Assembly (NCBI GenBank): GCA_947457075.1
Contig: CANGUG010000014.1
Coordinates: 36,070-100,069 of the forward strand
Length of the DNA: 64,000 nucleotides
From: Bacteroidota bacterium
GTDB lineage: Bacteria > Bacteroidota > Bacteroidia > Chitinophagales > Chitinophagaceae
Reading direction: 5' to 3'
Shown here: one piece after another, positions 1 to 8,812 of the stretch
Layout: each line of letters starts with the position of its first letter
How positions within the stretch are numbered: the stretch's first letter is position 1
Notes under the pieces: model-generated
What the model was told of the DNA's origin: nothing
The model's input: the letters and a program-made list of their open reading frames with translations, nothing else
Database searches by the model: none
Position numbers and translations under genes: made by a program

Positions 1-9
1 GATGAATAT

Positions 10-999
10 TTAGCGATGATAGGAAGCTTCAGGCTCATTTTCTCTTTCCTTATCGTAGGCTTTAATAATGGCTTTTACTAATTTATGTCTTACTACATCT
101 TCTTCATCTAATTCAATATGCGAGATGCCTTCAATATTTTTTAAAATACGTACCGCTTTCTCCAAACCACTTTTTTGATTTCTAGGTAAATCCACCTGGG
201 TAGGGTCACCCGTAATAATGGCTTTGGCATTGGAGCCAATACGTGTAAGGAACATTTTAATTTGTAAGTCATTGGCATTTTGCGACTCATCTAAAATTAT
301 AAAGGCGTTGTCCAAAGTACGTCCCCTCATATAGGCCAATGGGGCAATTTCAATGGTGCGGGTGGACATATAATATCCCAATTTATCGGCAGGAATCATA
401 TCATCCAATGCATCATATAAAGGACGTAAGTAAGGATCAATTTTTTCTTTTAAGTCACCAGGTAAAAACCCAAGACTTTCGCCGGCCTCTACAGCAGGAC
501 GGGTTAAAATAATCTTTTTTACAATTTTGTTTTTTAAAGCTCTAACCGCCAAGGCTACAGCGGTATATGTTTTACCGGTACCCGCAGGTCCAATGGCAAA
601 AACAATATCATTTTTATCGGCTGCAGTAACCATTTTTTTCTGATTAGCAGTTCTTGCACGCACCGTTTTACCATTGGGTCCAAACACCAAAACTTCATTG
701 GGATTTTTGTCAATAAAATTATCAATGACTTCGGCGTCATCACCCCCTAAAATTTGTTCAAAATAATTTTCAGACAAATGGCCATTGCGTTCCATATACT
801 GAATAATAAGGGTGATTTTTTCTTTGGCTAAATCAATTTGTTCAGGTGCACCGCTTAGTTTTATTTGGGTGCCTCGGGATAAAATTTTTAAGAGTGGAAA
901 CTTCTTTTTTAAAATGTCAAACTTGGCGTTGTTGACACCGAAAAACTCAATAGGGTTTACGGTATCTAAATTGATGATTGTTTCAGTCAATGGATTCAA
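10..999 (-). CDS. phoH: PhoH family P-loop ATPase
   Basis: A cytoplasmic PhoH/PhoL-type ATPase of 329 residues, a usual length for the family. The N-terminal third is the KH-like region of PhoH-like proteins. The ATPase core follows, with Walker A GPAGTGKT at residues 137-144, the family motif LTRPAVEAGESLGFLPGD near 165-182, and Walker B ILDESQ at 235-240. The family is linked to RNA metabolism and often sits near ybeY, but the exact reaction is not settled. It is the leftmost gene and its stop codon lies inside the window, so it is complete. No Shine-Dalgarno is evident, which is normal for Bacteroidota. Confidence 0.95.
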   Translation of the reverse strand: MNPLTETIINLDTVNPIEFFGVNNAKFDILKKKFPLLKILSRGTQIKLSGAPEQIDLAKEKITLIIQYMERNGHLSENYFEQILGGDDAEVIDNFIDKNPNEVLVFGPNGKTVRARTANQKKMVTAADKNDIVFAIGPAGTGKTYTAVALAVRALKNKIVKKIILTRPAVEAGESLGFLPGDLKEKIDPYLRPLYDALDDMIPADKLGYYMSTRTIEIAPLAYMRGRTLDNAFIILDESQNANDLQIKMFLTRIGSNAKAIITGDPTQVDLPRNQKSGLEKAVRILKNIEGISHIELDEEDVVRHKLVKAIIKAYDKERENEPEASYHR

Positions 1000-1182
1000 T
1001 TTAAAGGGTTAGGTAGTAAGTAAATGATCCTAACACAATTTAACAAAGCAAGTTGAATATGACAAGGCCTAAATACGCACAATTGTGGATTACTCAAATG
1101 ATAACATTATGTTCATTTTCGTATATTAAAGTGAACGATTTAGTATTAAAAGGTGAATGAGATTCAACAAAAAGAAATGCGA

Positions 1183-1830
1183 CTATGCGTTCTTTAAAGT
1201 AACAATCATTGCCTTAGGATCAGCGGCTTTAAATACAGTGGTACCTGCCACTAAAACATCGGCCCCCGCTTTTACAAGTGCAGCTGCATTATGTTCAGTA
1301 ACGCCACCGTCAATTTCAATAAGGGTAGCCGCGCCTGCGTTTACAATAATTTGTTTTAACGCTTTAACTTTTTCGTAAGTATGTTCAATAAATTTTTGAC
1401 CTCCAAAACCTGGGTTCACACTCATCACACAAACCACATCAATGTCCTTTATGGTATCCTTTAATAAATCAACAGAGGTATGTGGGTTAATAGCCACACC
1501 TGCTTTCATTCCCTGTGCTTTAATTTGTTGTAAAGTGCTATGTAAGTGAGGGCATGCTTCGTAATGCACGGTTAAAACATCGGCACCTGCCTTTTTAAAA
1601 TCGGCAATATATTTTTCGGGATGCACAATCATTAAATGCACATCCATCACTTTGGTAGTGGTTTTTTTTATTTGTTCAATTACCGGAAGACCATAACTAA
1701 TATTGGGTACAAAACTTCCATCCATTACATCCAAATGAAACCAGGCGGCTTCACTTTCATTGAGCATTTCACAAGCTTTTCCTAACTGTAAAAAATCGGC
1801 AGCGAGTAGGGAGGGTGCAATGATGGCCAT
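1183..1830 (-). CDS. rpe: Ribulose-phosphate 3-epimerase
   Basis: Interconverts ribulose 5-phosphate and xylulose 5-phosphate in the pentose phosphate pathway, in the cytoplasm as a TIM barrel. Visible family signatures are the N-terminal IAPSLLAADF, the metal-binding region WFHLDVMDGSFVPN, MDVHLMI, the VMSVNPGFGGQ phosphate loop, and EIDGGV near the C terminus. At 215 residues it has the usual length. It lies 183 bases from phoH on the same strand. That gap shows no clear gene, only AT-rich sequence that may carry the phoH promoter. Confidence 0.96.
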   Translation of the reverse strand: MAIIAPSLLAADFLQLGKACEMLNESEAAWFHLDVMDGSFVPNISYGLPVIEQIKKTTTKVMDVHLMIVHPEKYIADFKKAGADVLTVHYEACPHLHSTLQQIKAQGMKAGVAINPHTSVDLLKDTIKDIDVVCVMSVNPGFGGQKFIEHTYEKVKALKQIIVNAGAATLIEIDGGVTEHNAAALVKAGADVLVAGTTVFKAADPKAMIVTLKNA

Positions 1831-1953
1831 GTGGGTTTAATTTTTACAAAGTTCCCCTTTTTTTTATGAATTCTGCGCTCAAGATTGGACAATTTTTACG
1901 GGTATTATGACAGTTTCATGACAAAGTTCAGCTTCTCATTGTTTTTTTGTGTT

Positions 1954-1961
1954 TATTTTTG
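1954..1961 (+). promoter_or_regulatory. Probable -7 box of the beta-propeller gene
   Basis: TATTTTTG matches the Bacteroidota -7 consensus TAnnTTTG and lies 18 bases before the ATG at 1980. A TTG at 1939-1941 is closer than the usual 20-base spacing, so the -33 element is uncertain. The box supports the start at 1980, because an earlier in-frame ATG at 1947 would lie upstream of the inferred transcription start. Confidence 0.45.
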
Positions 1962-1979
1962 CGCCCAAATTCAAACTTC

Positions 1980-3047
1980 ATGAAGCAACTTACTCTATTG
2001 TTATGTTTACTTACGAGTGGATTTTTTGCATTCGCACAAAATGACTCTATCTTGTTTGCAGGGGAACCCCACTTTAAAAATGTAATTCAATTAACAGGTA
2101 ATGGGGATAACGCCGAAGCTTATTGGAGTTTTGATAGCAAGCGCATTACTTTTCAAAGAGCCAATCCAAAAGAAGGCATTAATTGTGATCAAATATTTAT
2201 GGGCTTAGTGCCTACCAATAGCAATACTCCCTTTATTTATAAATCAATTAGTGGGGGTATTGGTCGCACAACATGTTCTTATTTTACTAAGGACGGTAAA
2301 CACATTATATATGCTTCTACCAAAGGGGGTGGCAATGATTGTCCTCCAGGCGTGGACCGAGCTAAATACGGAAACAAATACATTTGGCCATTATATAATA
2401 CCTATGATATTTACATGGCAGATACCAATGGGGTGGTGGTTAAACAATTAACCACAGCGAAGGGCTATGATGCAGAAGCAACATTATCCTATGATGGTAA
2501 AAAAATGATTTATTGTAGTGATAAGGAGGGCGATTTGGATTTGTATGTGATGGATTTAGCCACAGGTAAAGAAAAAAAAGTAACCAACACCCTAGGGTAT
2601 GATGGAGGTGCCTGGTTTAGTCACGACGGAAAGAAAATTGTGTGGAGGGCAAGCCGTCCCAAAACGGAAGCTGAAATTGCAGACTATAAAGCATTACTAA
2701 GTGAAGGAATGGTAGCACCTACGAATATGGAAGTATTCATAGCCAATGCAGACGGATCGGATGCAAAACAAATTACTCAATTAGGGCAGGCCAATTGGGC
2801 ACCTAATTTTACGCCCGACGATAAGCATATTATATTTTGTAGCAACCATGAGTACAAGCGAGGTTTCCCTTTTAATATGTATCTAATGGATTTAGACGGG
2901 AAAAATATCGAAAAAATTAGTCGAGACAAAGGATTTGATGCGTTCCCTATGTTTAGTCCGGATGGCAAAAGAATTATGTTTTCCTCCAATAGAAACAATG
3001 GGGGTACCCGTGATACCAATTTGTTTGTAGCTGATTGGGTTGATTAA
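1980..3047 (+). CDS. Secreted TolB-like PD40 beta-propeller protein
   Basis: A 355-residue exported protein. Residues 1-20 form a signal peptide ending FFAFAQ. The rest is about six PD40/WD40-like repeats with the recurring pattern aatFSpDGKkIxFsS, for example FTKDGKHIIYAS, LSYDGKKMIYCS, FSHDGKKIVWRA, and FSPDGKRIMFSS near the end. It is similar to the TolB propeller domain, but it lacks a TolB N-terminal domain and stands apart from tol-pal genes, so it is not called tolB. It is probably periplasmic, and its ligand is unknown. An in-frame ATG 33 bases upstream would spoil the signal peptide, so 1980 was chosen. Confidence 0.88.
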   Translation: MKQLTLLLCLLTSGFFAFAQNDSILFAGEPHFKNVIQLTGNGDNAEAYWSFDSKRITFQRANPKEGINCDQIFMGLVPTNSNTPFIYKSISGGIGRTTCSYFTKDGKHIIYASTKGGGNDCPPGVDRAKYGNKYIWPLYNTYDIYMADTNGVVVKQLTTAKGYDAEATLSYDGKKMIYCSDKEGDLDLYVMDLATGKEKKVTNTLGYDGGAWFSHDGKKIVWRASRPKTEAEIADYKALLSEGMVAPTNMEVFIANADGSDAKQITQLGQANWAPNFTPDDKHIIFCSNHEYKRGFPFNMYLMDLDGKNIEKISRDKGFDAFPMFSPDGKRIMFSSNRNNGGTRDTNLFVADWVD

Positions 3048-3114
3048 TAGGGTGTATTAGACAGTATTCGTTAGATAAGTTGTATTTTAGCAAAAATCTA
3101 AAAATCAAATAATT

Positions 3115-3552
3115 ATGACAACAGGTTTAGTTCATTTACATAACCTATTAAGATGGGTGGTCCTCATTGCTTTATTGTTGACCATTGTAAAGTTGTTTTT
3201 AAAACAAGATGCCTTAAAAACAAGTAAGGTATTGTTAATCAGTGCCCATACGACTTTGGTATTGGGATTGTATCAGTACTTTTTTGGGCCAGTTGGCTTC
3301 TATTTTATTAAAACCATGGGTATGGCCGCTGCCATGAAGGATAAAGTAGCGCGTTTTTGGGGGGTAGAGCATATCAGTACCATGCTTCTTGCCATTGTGC
3401 TTATCACCATTGGCCATGTGAAGTACAAAAAAGGAGGGTCGCCTAAAACCACTTTAATTTTATACATCATTGCCTTATTGTTGATTTTTGCTGCGGTACC
3501 TTGGCCATTTAGAGAAGGAATCGCAAGACCTTGGTATCCTGGAGGGCACTAA
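3115..3552 (+). CDS. Four-helix membrane protein, cytochrome-b-like
   Basis: A 145-residue inner-membrane protein with four hydrophobic segments, roughly at residues 10-28, 38-58, 85-103 and 111-130. Histidines sit in or near the helices: VHLHNLLRW at the N terminus, ISAHTTL, and WGVEHIS with ITIGH in helix 3. That arrangement suggests a haem or metal site. Similar short Bacteroidota proteins are often labelled cytochrome B, but no enzymatic role is shown by the sequence. It is a single gene followed by a strong hairpin terminator, so it is probably monocistronic. Confidence 0.75.
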   Translation: MTTGLVHLHNLLRWVVLIALLLTIVKLFLKQDALKTSKVLLISAHTTLVLGLYQYFFGPVGFYFIKTMGMAAAMKDKVARFWGVEHISTMLLAIVLITIGHVKYKKGGSPKTTLILYIIALLLIFAAVPWPFREGIARPWYPGGH

Positions 3553-3577
3553 TAGTTAACTAGTTGATTTTCAATAT

Positions 3578-3612
3578 AAATAAAGGGGAAAGCCAGGCTT
3601 TCCCCTTTATTT
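3578..3612. terminator. Strong hairpin terminator between the membrane protein and infA
   Basis: A perfect 17-base inverted repeat (arms 3578-3594 and 3596-3612) built on AAAGGGGAAAGCC, followed by a T-rich stretch. It is symmetrical enough to work in either direction. It separates the upstream membrane-protein gene from the ribosomal operon. Confidence 0.8.
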
Positions 3613-3665
3613 TAGCGAATTTTCAATATTTCGCGGTTTATTTTTCTTAATTCCACACAATTCCA

Positions 3666-3673
3666 TATCTTTG
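3666..3673 (+). promoter_or_regulatory. Probable -7 box of the alpha ribosomal operon
   Basis: TATCTTTG fits TAnnTTTG exactly and ends 16 bases before the infA ATG. No good -33 element is seen at the expected distance. The position between a strong terminator and infA supports a new transcript starting here. Confidence 0.5.
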
Positions 3674-3689
3674 CAACCCCAAAATAAGT

Positions 3690-3908
3690 ATGTCAAAACA
3701 ACCGCTGATTAAACAAGATGGAGTAATTATTGAAGCACTGAGCAATGCTATGTTCAGAGTTAAGCTTGAAAATGGTCACGAAATCTTAGCAACAATTTCT
3801 GGAAAAATGCGTATGCACTATATCAGAATTTTGCCAGGTGATAAAGTAGGAGTGGAGATGAGTCCATATGACTTAACAAGGGGTAGAATTATATTTAGAC
3901 ACAAGTAA
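3690..3908 (+). CDS. infA: Translation initiation factor IF-1
   Basis: A 72-residue S1/OB-fold protein that binds the 30S A site during initiation. The family sequence is clear: [20 protein letters not shown], then [19 protein letters not shown], then [10 protein letters not shown]. It heads the alpha operon and is followed after 30 bases by rpmJ. The usual upstream neighbours secY and map are absent; a membrane-protein gene and terminator lie there instead. Confidence 0.97.
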   Translation: MSKQPLIKQDGVIIEALSNAMFRVKLENGHEILATISGKMRMHYIRILPGDKVGVEMSPYDLTRGRIIFRHK

Positions 3909-3938
3909 GAATAGAATTAATATTTTAAAAACAAAAAG

Positions 3939-4055
3939 ATGAAAGTTAGAGCATCTATCAAAAAACGTAGTGCCGATTGTAAAATCGTAAAGCGTAAAGG
4001 CGTATTATTTGTAATCAACAAAAAGAACCCTCGCTTTAAGCAAAGACAAGGATAG
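3939..4055 (+). CDS. rpmJ: 50S ribosomal protein L36, form without zinc site
   Basis: A 38-residue protein starting [11 protein letters not shown] and ending NPRFKQRQG, the conserved L36 ends. Only one cysteine remains (residue 14), so the Cys3-His zinc site of the zinc-binding form is missing. This is the zinc-independent type common in Bacteroidota. It binds 23S rRNA late in 50S assembly. Its position between infA and rpsM is the usual one. Confidence 0.95.
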   Translation: MKVRASIKKRSADCKIVKRKGVLFVINKKNPRFKQRQG

Positions 4056-4124
4056 TAAAGCTTTTAGCGGAGACGCTAAAGTTTTAGAAAAACAAAAAAT
4101 TAAACAAAAAACAAGTTTTAGCAT

Positions 4125-4505
4125 ATGGCTCGTATTGCCGGTATCGACTTACCAAAAAACAAAAGAGGAGAAATAGGACTACAATACATTTTCGGTATTG
4201 GTCATTCAACTGCTCGTTACATTTTAGAAAAAGCAAACATCAGTTACGATAAAAAAGTAAATGAGTGGAACGACGATGAGCAAACAGCAATTCGTAATAT
4301 CATTAACGCAGAATTCAAAGTAGAAGGTGCTTTACGTAGTGAAGTTTCTATGAGCATTAAGCGTTTGTTAGATATTGCTTGTTACCGTGGTTTACGTCAC
4401 AGAAAAGGTTTACCTGTTCGTGGCCAAAGAACCAAAACCAACTCACGTACTCGTAAGGGTAAGCGTAAGACAGTTGCTGGTAAGAAGAAAGTAGCTAAGA
4501 AATAA
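4125..4505 (+). CDS. rpsM: 30S ribosomal protein S13
   Basis: A 126-residue S13 protein of the 30S head, contacting tRNA and the 50S subunit. It begins [19 protein letters not shown], carries the helix-hairpin-helix [14 protein letters not shown], and has the C-terminal [19 protein letters not shown] region followed by a lysine-rich tail. The length is normal. It is followed by a 188-base gap with several RNA hairpins before rpsK, which is unusually wide for this operon. Confidence 0.97.
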   Translation: MARIAGIDLPKNKRGEIGLQYIFGIGHSTARYILEKANISYDKKVNEWNDDEQTAIRNIINAEFKVEGALRSEVSMSIKRLLDIACYRGLRHRKGLPVRGQRTKTNSRTRKGKRKTVAGKKKVAKK

Positions 4506-4513
4506 TAAATCAT

Positions 4514-4546
4514 AAAGTAGTCATCGATTCACTCGGTGGCTACTTT
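4514..4546 (+). terminator. Hairpin after rpsM (terminator or attenuator)
   Basis: AAAGTAGTCATCGA (4514-4527) can pair along its full length with TCGGTGGCTACTTT (4533-4546), allowing two G-U pairs, around a five-base loop. It is followed by a short T run. Because rpsK and the rest of the operon lie downstream, it may attenuate rather than fully stop transcription. Confidence 0.55.
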
Positions 4547-4611
4547 TTGCTATAAAATCCGCTTCAAATTGGATCCTTTTCTTTAAAGACAAAGGGGAGA
4601 AATGATACGGT

Positions 4612-4679
4612 TTCCGCTTCGGCGGAATTTCAATTTAAATAACCCGCTCTTTTTACAAGTGAAAAACAAGTAAAAGAGC
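4612..4679 (+). promoter_or_regulatory. Two hairpins in the rpsK leader
   Basis: TTCCGC-TTCG-GCGGAA (4612-4627) is a six-pair stem with a UUCG tetraloop. A second stem pairs GCTCTTTT (from 4646) with AAAAGAGC (ending 4679), just before the rpsK start at 4694. S4 represses its own alpha operon through mRNA in enterobacteria. Whether these hairpins do something similar is inference. Confidence 0.4.
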
Positions 4680-4693
4680 ATACCTCAAACACA

Positions 4694-5104
4694 ATGGCTA
4701 AACCACAAAAAGCACAAAACAGTGCAAAAGCAGCTGCAAAAAAGAGAGTCGTTAAAATCGACGCAGCAGGTGAAGTTCGCATCAGCGCAACTTTCAACAA
4801 TTTAATCATCGCCTTTACCAACAAAGCAGGTCAAGTAATTAGCTGGAGCAGTGCTGGTAAAATGGGCTTCAGAGGTTCTAAGAAGAACACTCCATATGCA
4901 GCTCAAATGGCAGCAGCAGATGCAGCGAAAGTAGCATTAGACGCTGGTGTTAAAAGAGTAGATGTATTCGTTAAAGGTCCAGGTTCTGGTCGTGAAGGCG
5001 CTATCCGTTCTATTTCTCAATCAGGAATCGAAGTAACTTCTATCCGCGACGTGACGCCTATGCCACATAACGGTTGTCGTCCTCCAAAACAAAGAAGAGT
5101 ATAA
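4694..5104 (+). CDS. rpsK: 30S ribosomal protein S11
   Basis: A 136-residue S11 of the 30S platform. After an alanine/lysine-rich N-terminal extension of about 20 residues, the core shows [48 protein letters not shown] and the C-terminal [16 protein letters not shown]. It lies in the alpha operon between rpsM and rpsD. Confidence 0.97.
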   Translation: MAKPQKAQNSAKAAAKKRVVKIDAAGEVRISATFNNLIIAFTNKAGQVISWSSAGKMGFRGSKKNTPYAAQMAAADAAKVALDAGVKRVDVFVKGPGSGREGAIRSISQSGIEVTSIRDVTPMPHNGCRPPKQRRV

Positions 5105-5127
5105 CACTAACAATATTATTTAAACCG

Positions 5128-5166
5128 GGTATTGCATTCATTTTAGATTTTTACTGATGCCTTACC
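5128..5166 (+). promoter_or_regulatory. Hairpin in the rpsK-rpsD gap
   Basis: GGTA-tt-GCAT (5128-5137) faces ATGC-ct-TACC (5157-5166): two four-pair stems separated by a symmetrical internal loop, 28 bases before the rpsD ATG. It may be an S4 or processing site. That role is inferred only from position. Confidence 0.3.
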
Positions 5167-5193
5167 GTCACCAAAAAATCAAAAACAATAATT

Positions 5194-5799
5194 ATGGCAC
5201 GTTACACAGGTCCCAAAACCAAAATTTCCCGCATTTTCGGCGAACCTATCTTAGGCAACGCTAAATGGTTAGGAAAAAACAGCAACCCTCCAGGTCAACA
5301 CGGTGCACAACGCAAGCGTAAGCAATTAGGAGAGTATGCATTACAGTTAAGAGAAAAACAAAAAGCTAAATACACTTATGGTGTATTAGAGCGTCAATTC
5401 CGTAAAACATTTGAAGAAGCATCTCGTATCAAAGGGGTAAAAGGTGAAAACTTAATCAAATTGTTGGAATCTCGTTTAGACAATACAATTTTTAGAATGG
5501 GATTGGCTGCAAGTCGTCCTGAAGCACGTCAATTAGTGGCACATAAGCATATTTCTGTAAATGGTGCAGTAACTAATGTTCCTTCTTACACTTGTAAGCC
5601 AGGTGACGTAATTACTTACCGTCCAAAGAGTGCGCACAATTCTTCGATTGTAAGCAAGCAACGTCCAAGAAATACCAAGTTTAACTGGGTAGATTGGAAC
5701 GAAACAACCAACACTGGAACATTCATTGCAATGCCAGAAAGAGAAGCTGTTCCTGAAAACATTAAGGAGCAATTAATCGTTGAATTGTATTCTAAATAG
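5194..5799 (+). CDS. rpsD: 30S ribosomal protein S4
   Basis: A 201-residue primary 16S rRNA-binding protein and the usual autoregulator of this operon. It begins MARYTGPKTKISRIFGEP, has the KQKAKYTYGVLERQFRKTF block, and an S4 RNA-binding domain around LESRLDNTIFRMGLA followed by ARQLVAHKHISVNG. The N-terminal zinc cysteines of some S4 proteins are absent. It is 55 bases upstream of rpoA. Confidence 0.97.
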   Translation: MARYTGPKTKISRIFGEPILGNAKWLGKNSNPPGQHGAQRKRKQLGEYALQLREKQKAKYTYGVLERQFRKTFEEASRIKGVKGENLIKLLESRLDNTIFRMGLAASRPEARQLVAHKHISVNGAVTNVPSYTCKPGDVITYRPKSAHNSSIVSKQRPRNTKFNWVDWNETTNTGTFIAMPEREAVPENIKEQLIVELYSK

Positions 5800-5854
5800 T
5801 AGCACTTAACAACATTTCTTCCCTTAGGAAGATTCAAACAAAAAAAATGATAAC

Positions 5855-6859
5855 ATGGCTATATTAAGTTTTCAAAAACCTGATAAAATTGTTTTACAAA
5901 AAGCAAATGACTTTCAAGGACAATTCGAATTCCGTCCATTAGAGCCAGGATTTGGTTTGACTTTAGGAAATGCTTTGAGAAGAGTATTATTAAGTTCTTT
6001 AGAAGGTTTCGCTATCGTTGGAATTAAAATTGAAGGTGTGGACCACGAGTTTGCAACGATCAAAGGAATTACTGAGGACGTAACTGAAATTATCTTAAAC
6101 TTAAAGCAAGTTCGTTTTAAGCGTAAGGCCGATCAAGATGTTACTTCTGAAAAAATCACTTTATCTATTAAAGGTAGCAATGAATTCAATGCAGGTCATT
6201 TAGGAGAAGCTTCTCAACAATTTCAGGTAATGAACCCTGAGTTGGTGATTTGTACTATGGATCCTACAGCTAAATTAGAAATTGAATTAACTATCAATAA
6301 AGGACGTGGATATATTCCAGCGGAAGAGAATAAATTAAAAGAGATGCCATTTGGTTATATCGCTATTGATTCTATTCATACTCCAATTAAGAACGTTAAG
6401 TACTTAATGGAAAACTATCGTGTGGAGCAAAGAACTGACTACGAAAAATTAATCTTAGACGTAGCTACTGACGGAACAATACATCCAGAAGATGCTGTGA
6501 AGCAAGCTTCTAGAATTTTGATTCAACACTTAATGATCATCACTGACGAGAATATCACTTTTGATAATAAAGAAGATAAGAAAGAGGATGTGGTGGATGA
6601 GCAAGTATTACAATTAAGAAAAGTATTGAAAACGCCATTAGAGGATTTAGATCTTTCTGTACGTGCGTTCAATTGCTTGAAAGCTGCTAAAATCAATAGC
6701 TTGAGCGAATTGGTACAATACGAGCAAGAGGACTTAATGAAGTTCAGAAACTTTGGTCAAAAATCTTTATCTGAAATCGAACAAGTATTAATCGAAAGAG
6801 GATTAAGCTTTGGAATGGATTTAGGTAAATTAGGATTAGACAAATTAGATTTACAATAA
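5855..6859 (+). CDS. rpoA: DNA-directed RNA polymerase alpha subunit
   Basis: The 334-residue alpha subunit that nucleates RNA polymerase assembly. The N-terminal domain includes FRPLEPGFGLTLGNALRRVL and SSLEGFAIVGIKIEGVDHEF. After an acidic linker near residues 235-250, the C-terminal domain has two helix-hairpin-helix stretches, including LEDLDLSVRAFNCLKAAKI and FRNFGQKSLSEIEQVL. Length and operon position are typical. Confidence 0.98.
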   Translation: MAILSFQKPDKIVLQKANDFQGQFEFRPLEPGFGLTLGNALRRVLLSSLEGFAIVGIKIEGVDHEFATIKGITEDVTEIILNLKQVRFKRKADQDVTSEKITLSIKGSNEFNAGHLGEASQQFQVMNPELVICTMDPTAKLEIELTINKGRGYIPAEENKLKEMPFGYIAIDSIHTPIKNVKYLMENYRVEQRTDYEKLILDVATDGTIHPEDAVKQASRILIQHLMIITDENITFDNKEDKKEDVVDEQVLQLRKVLKTPLEDLDLSVRAFNCLKAAKINSLSELVQYEQEDLMKFRNFGQKSLSEIEQVLIERGLSFGMDLGKLGLDKLDLQ

Positions 6860-6921
6860 GGACAAAGATTCAATCGAAAGCATTGAATTTTTAAAACTAG
6901 CGTAAATCACATTTATAAACC

Positions 6922-6965
6922 GAGCTTTCGGGCTCACACCTTACAATTCCTGACACGGTGTAAGG
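6922..6965 (+). promoter_or_regulatory. Two small hairpins upstream of rplQ
   Basis: GAGC-TTTCGG-GCTC (6922-6935), then CCTTACA (6939-6945) pairing with TGTAAGG (6959-6965), 16 bases before the rplQ start. They may be processing or attenuation structures in the rpoA-rplQ gap. No T run follows, so they are not typical terminators. Confidence 0.3.
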
Positions 6966-6981
6966 ACAAAAATTAAACGTC

Positions 6982-7530
6982 ATGCGTCACGGAGACAAAA
7001 TCAACAACTTAGGCCGTAAAAAGGCACACAGAGAAGCCTTGTTAAGTAACTTAGCTATCCAGTTAATTACCCACAAGCGTATCGTAACTACTTTAGCTAA
7101 AGCAAAAGCGTTAAGAACTTATGTTGAGCCATTAGTTACTAAAACTAAAAAAACGGCTTCTAAAGAAGAAATCATGCACAACCACAGAGTGGTGTTCAGC
7201 TATTTAAATGACAAAGCTGCTGTTAAAGAATTATTTACAGTAGTAGCGCCTAAAATTGCTGCTCGTCCAGGTGGATATACACGTATCATTAAATTAGGTA
7301 TTCGTCCAGGTGACAACGCCGAAAAAGCAATGATTGAATTAGTTGACTTCAACGAAATTTACGGTAATTCGGTAAATGCCGCTGCTGAACCAGCTAAGAA
7401 AACACGTCGTAGTAAAGCTGCAGGTACAAAGAAAGCTGCTGAAGCACCAGTTGCTGAAGCTACCACTGAAGCTGCAACCGAAGCGCCTGCTGAAACTGCA
7501 TCTACAGAAGAAACACCAGCTGCTGAATAA
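6982..7530 (+). CDS. rplQ: 50S ribosomal protein L17 with alanine/glutamate-rich tail
   Basis: L17 of the 50S subunit. Residues 1-120 are the normal protein: [38 protein letters not shown], and [20 protein letters not shown]. The last 60 or so residues are a low-complexity tail rich in Ala, Glu, Thr and Lys ([14 protein letters not shown]), making 182 residues against about 120-130 in E. coli. Such tails are frequent in Bacteroidota L17 and are probably disordered. It is the last gene of the operon, closed by a clear terminator. Confidence 0.96.
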   Translation: MRHGDKINNLGRKKAHREALLSNLAIQLITHKRIVTTLAKAKALRTYVEPLVTKTKKTASKEEIMHNHRVVFSYLNDKAAVKELFTVVAPKIAARPGGYTRIIKLGIRPGDNAEKAMIELVDFNEIYGNSVNAAAEPAKKTRRSKAAGTKKAAEAPVAEATTEAATEAPAETASTEETPAAE

Positions 7531-7553
7531 TGCAAAACGTTATTTAACATATA

Positions 7554-7582
7554 AGGCAAGACTTTGGTCTTGCCTTTTTTTT
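7554..7582 (+). terminator. Rho-independent terminator of the alpha operon
   Basis: AGGCAAGAC (7554-7562), loop TTTG, GTCTTGCCT (7567-7575), then a run of T to 7582. This is a textbook intrinsic terminator 24 bases after the rplQ stop. Confidence 0.9.
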
Positions 7583-7652
7583 GCCTAAATTTGTATCAGA
7601 GACCACCAATCCAACCCATAATACGATAATCCAACCTTAATAATAGAATCCA

Positions 7653-8747
7653 ATGACCACCCAACCCGCAATCTTAGTTTTAGCCGATGGCAATGTATTC
7701 CACGGACAAGCATTTGGAAAAATTGGCACTGCCACAGGAGAAATTTGTTTTAATACAGGCATGACGGGTTATCAAGAAGTATTCACTGACCCCAGTTATA
7801 CAGGCCAAATTATTATCATGAATAATGTGCATATTGGTAACTATGGGGTAAAGGATACCGATGTTGAAAGTAAGTCGGTTAAAATACATGGATTAATTGG
7901 ACGTAATTTAGAAGAAAAGTATTCTCGCGCATTAGCAGATGGCAATTTGAATGAATATTTAATTGCCAATAATATTGTTTCTATCGAAGGCCTAGATACA
8001 AGAGCCTTGGTAGCGCATGTAAGAACAAGTGGAGCCATGAACTGTATTGTCTCATCCGATAATTTGGATGTAGAAGCGCTCAAAAAACAATTAGCTGCAG
8101 TGCCAAGCATGGATGGATTAGAGTTGGCAAGTTCAGTAAGTACAAAAGAAGTGTATGAAATGGGCGATGTAAATTCACCCATTAAAGTGGCTGTTTTGGA
8201 TTTTGGGGTGAAACATAATATTTTACAATGTTTAGTGGATAGAGGAGTGCATGTAAGAGTGCACCCTGCAAAAACGGATTTCGCTACTTTAAAGGCGTTC
8301 AATCCAACTGGTTATTTTTTATCCAATGGTCCGGGTGATCCTGCCCCAATGGATTATGCAGTAGCCACCATCAAAGAAATTTTAGCAGAGAAAAAACCAT
8401 TATTTGGTATTTGTTTAGGGCATCAATTATTAGCATTGGCCAATGATATTCCTACTTTTAAAATGCACCATGGACACCGAGGATTAAATCATCCAGTGAA
8501 AAATGTAATTACGGGTCGTTCTGAAATAACGACACAAAATCATGGCTTTGGAGTAGATCCTGATGCAGTTAGAAAGCATGACAATGTAATCATATCACAT
8601 GTAAATTTGAATGATGATTCCATTGAAGGAATAAAGTTAAAAGACCGTCCCGCTTTTAGTGTGCAATACCATCCCGAAGCAACACCGGGCCCGCACGATA
8701 GCCGATATTTATTTGATGATTTCGTATCTTTAATGAAAGCAAACTAA
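7653..8747 (+). CDS. carA: Carbamoyl-phosphate synthase small (glutaminase) subunit
   Basis: Hydrolyses glutamine and passes ammonia to the CarB subunit for carbamoyl phosphate, feeding arginine and pyrimidine synthesis. Of 364 residues, the N-terminal half has the CarA fold (VLADGNVFHGQAFG, GEICFNTGMTGYQE). The C-terminal half is a class I glutamine amidotransferase with the catalytic cysteine in FGICLGHQLL, and His and Glu in VQYHPEATPGPHD. carB is not in this window. aroQ follows on the same strand after 65 bases. Confidence 0.97.
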   Translation: MTTQPAILVLADGNVFHGQAFGKIGTATGEICFNTGMTGYQEVFTDPSYTGQIIIMNNVHIGNYGVKDTDVESKSVKIHGLIGRNLEEKYSRALADGNLNEYLIANNIVSIEGLDTRALVAHVRTSGAMNCIVSSDNLDVEALKKQLAAVPSMDGLELASSVSTKEVYEMGDVNSPIKVAVLDFGVKHNILQCLVDRGVHVRVHPAKTDFATLKAFNPTGYFLSNGPGDPAPMDYAVATIKEILAEKKPLFGICLGHQLLALANDIPTFKMHHGHRGLNHPVKNVITGRSEITTQNHGFGVDPDAVRKHDNVIISHVNLNDDSIEGIKLKDRPAFSVQYHPEATPGPHDSRYLFDDFVSLMKAN

Positions 8748-8812
8748 TTCAAGTAATAAAAAGAGGAGACTGAATTTAAATATCCTTAATGATAACATTA
8801 CAAAATCGAACT

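Noticed and set aside
7359..7588. Alternative frames over the rplQ tail
   Set aside because: They follow from the low-complexity Ala/Glu codons of the L17 tail.
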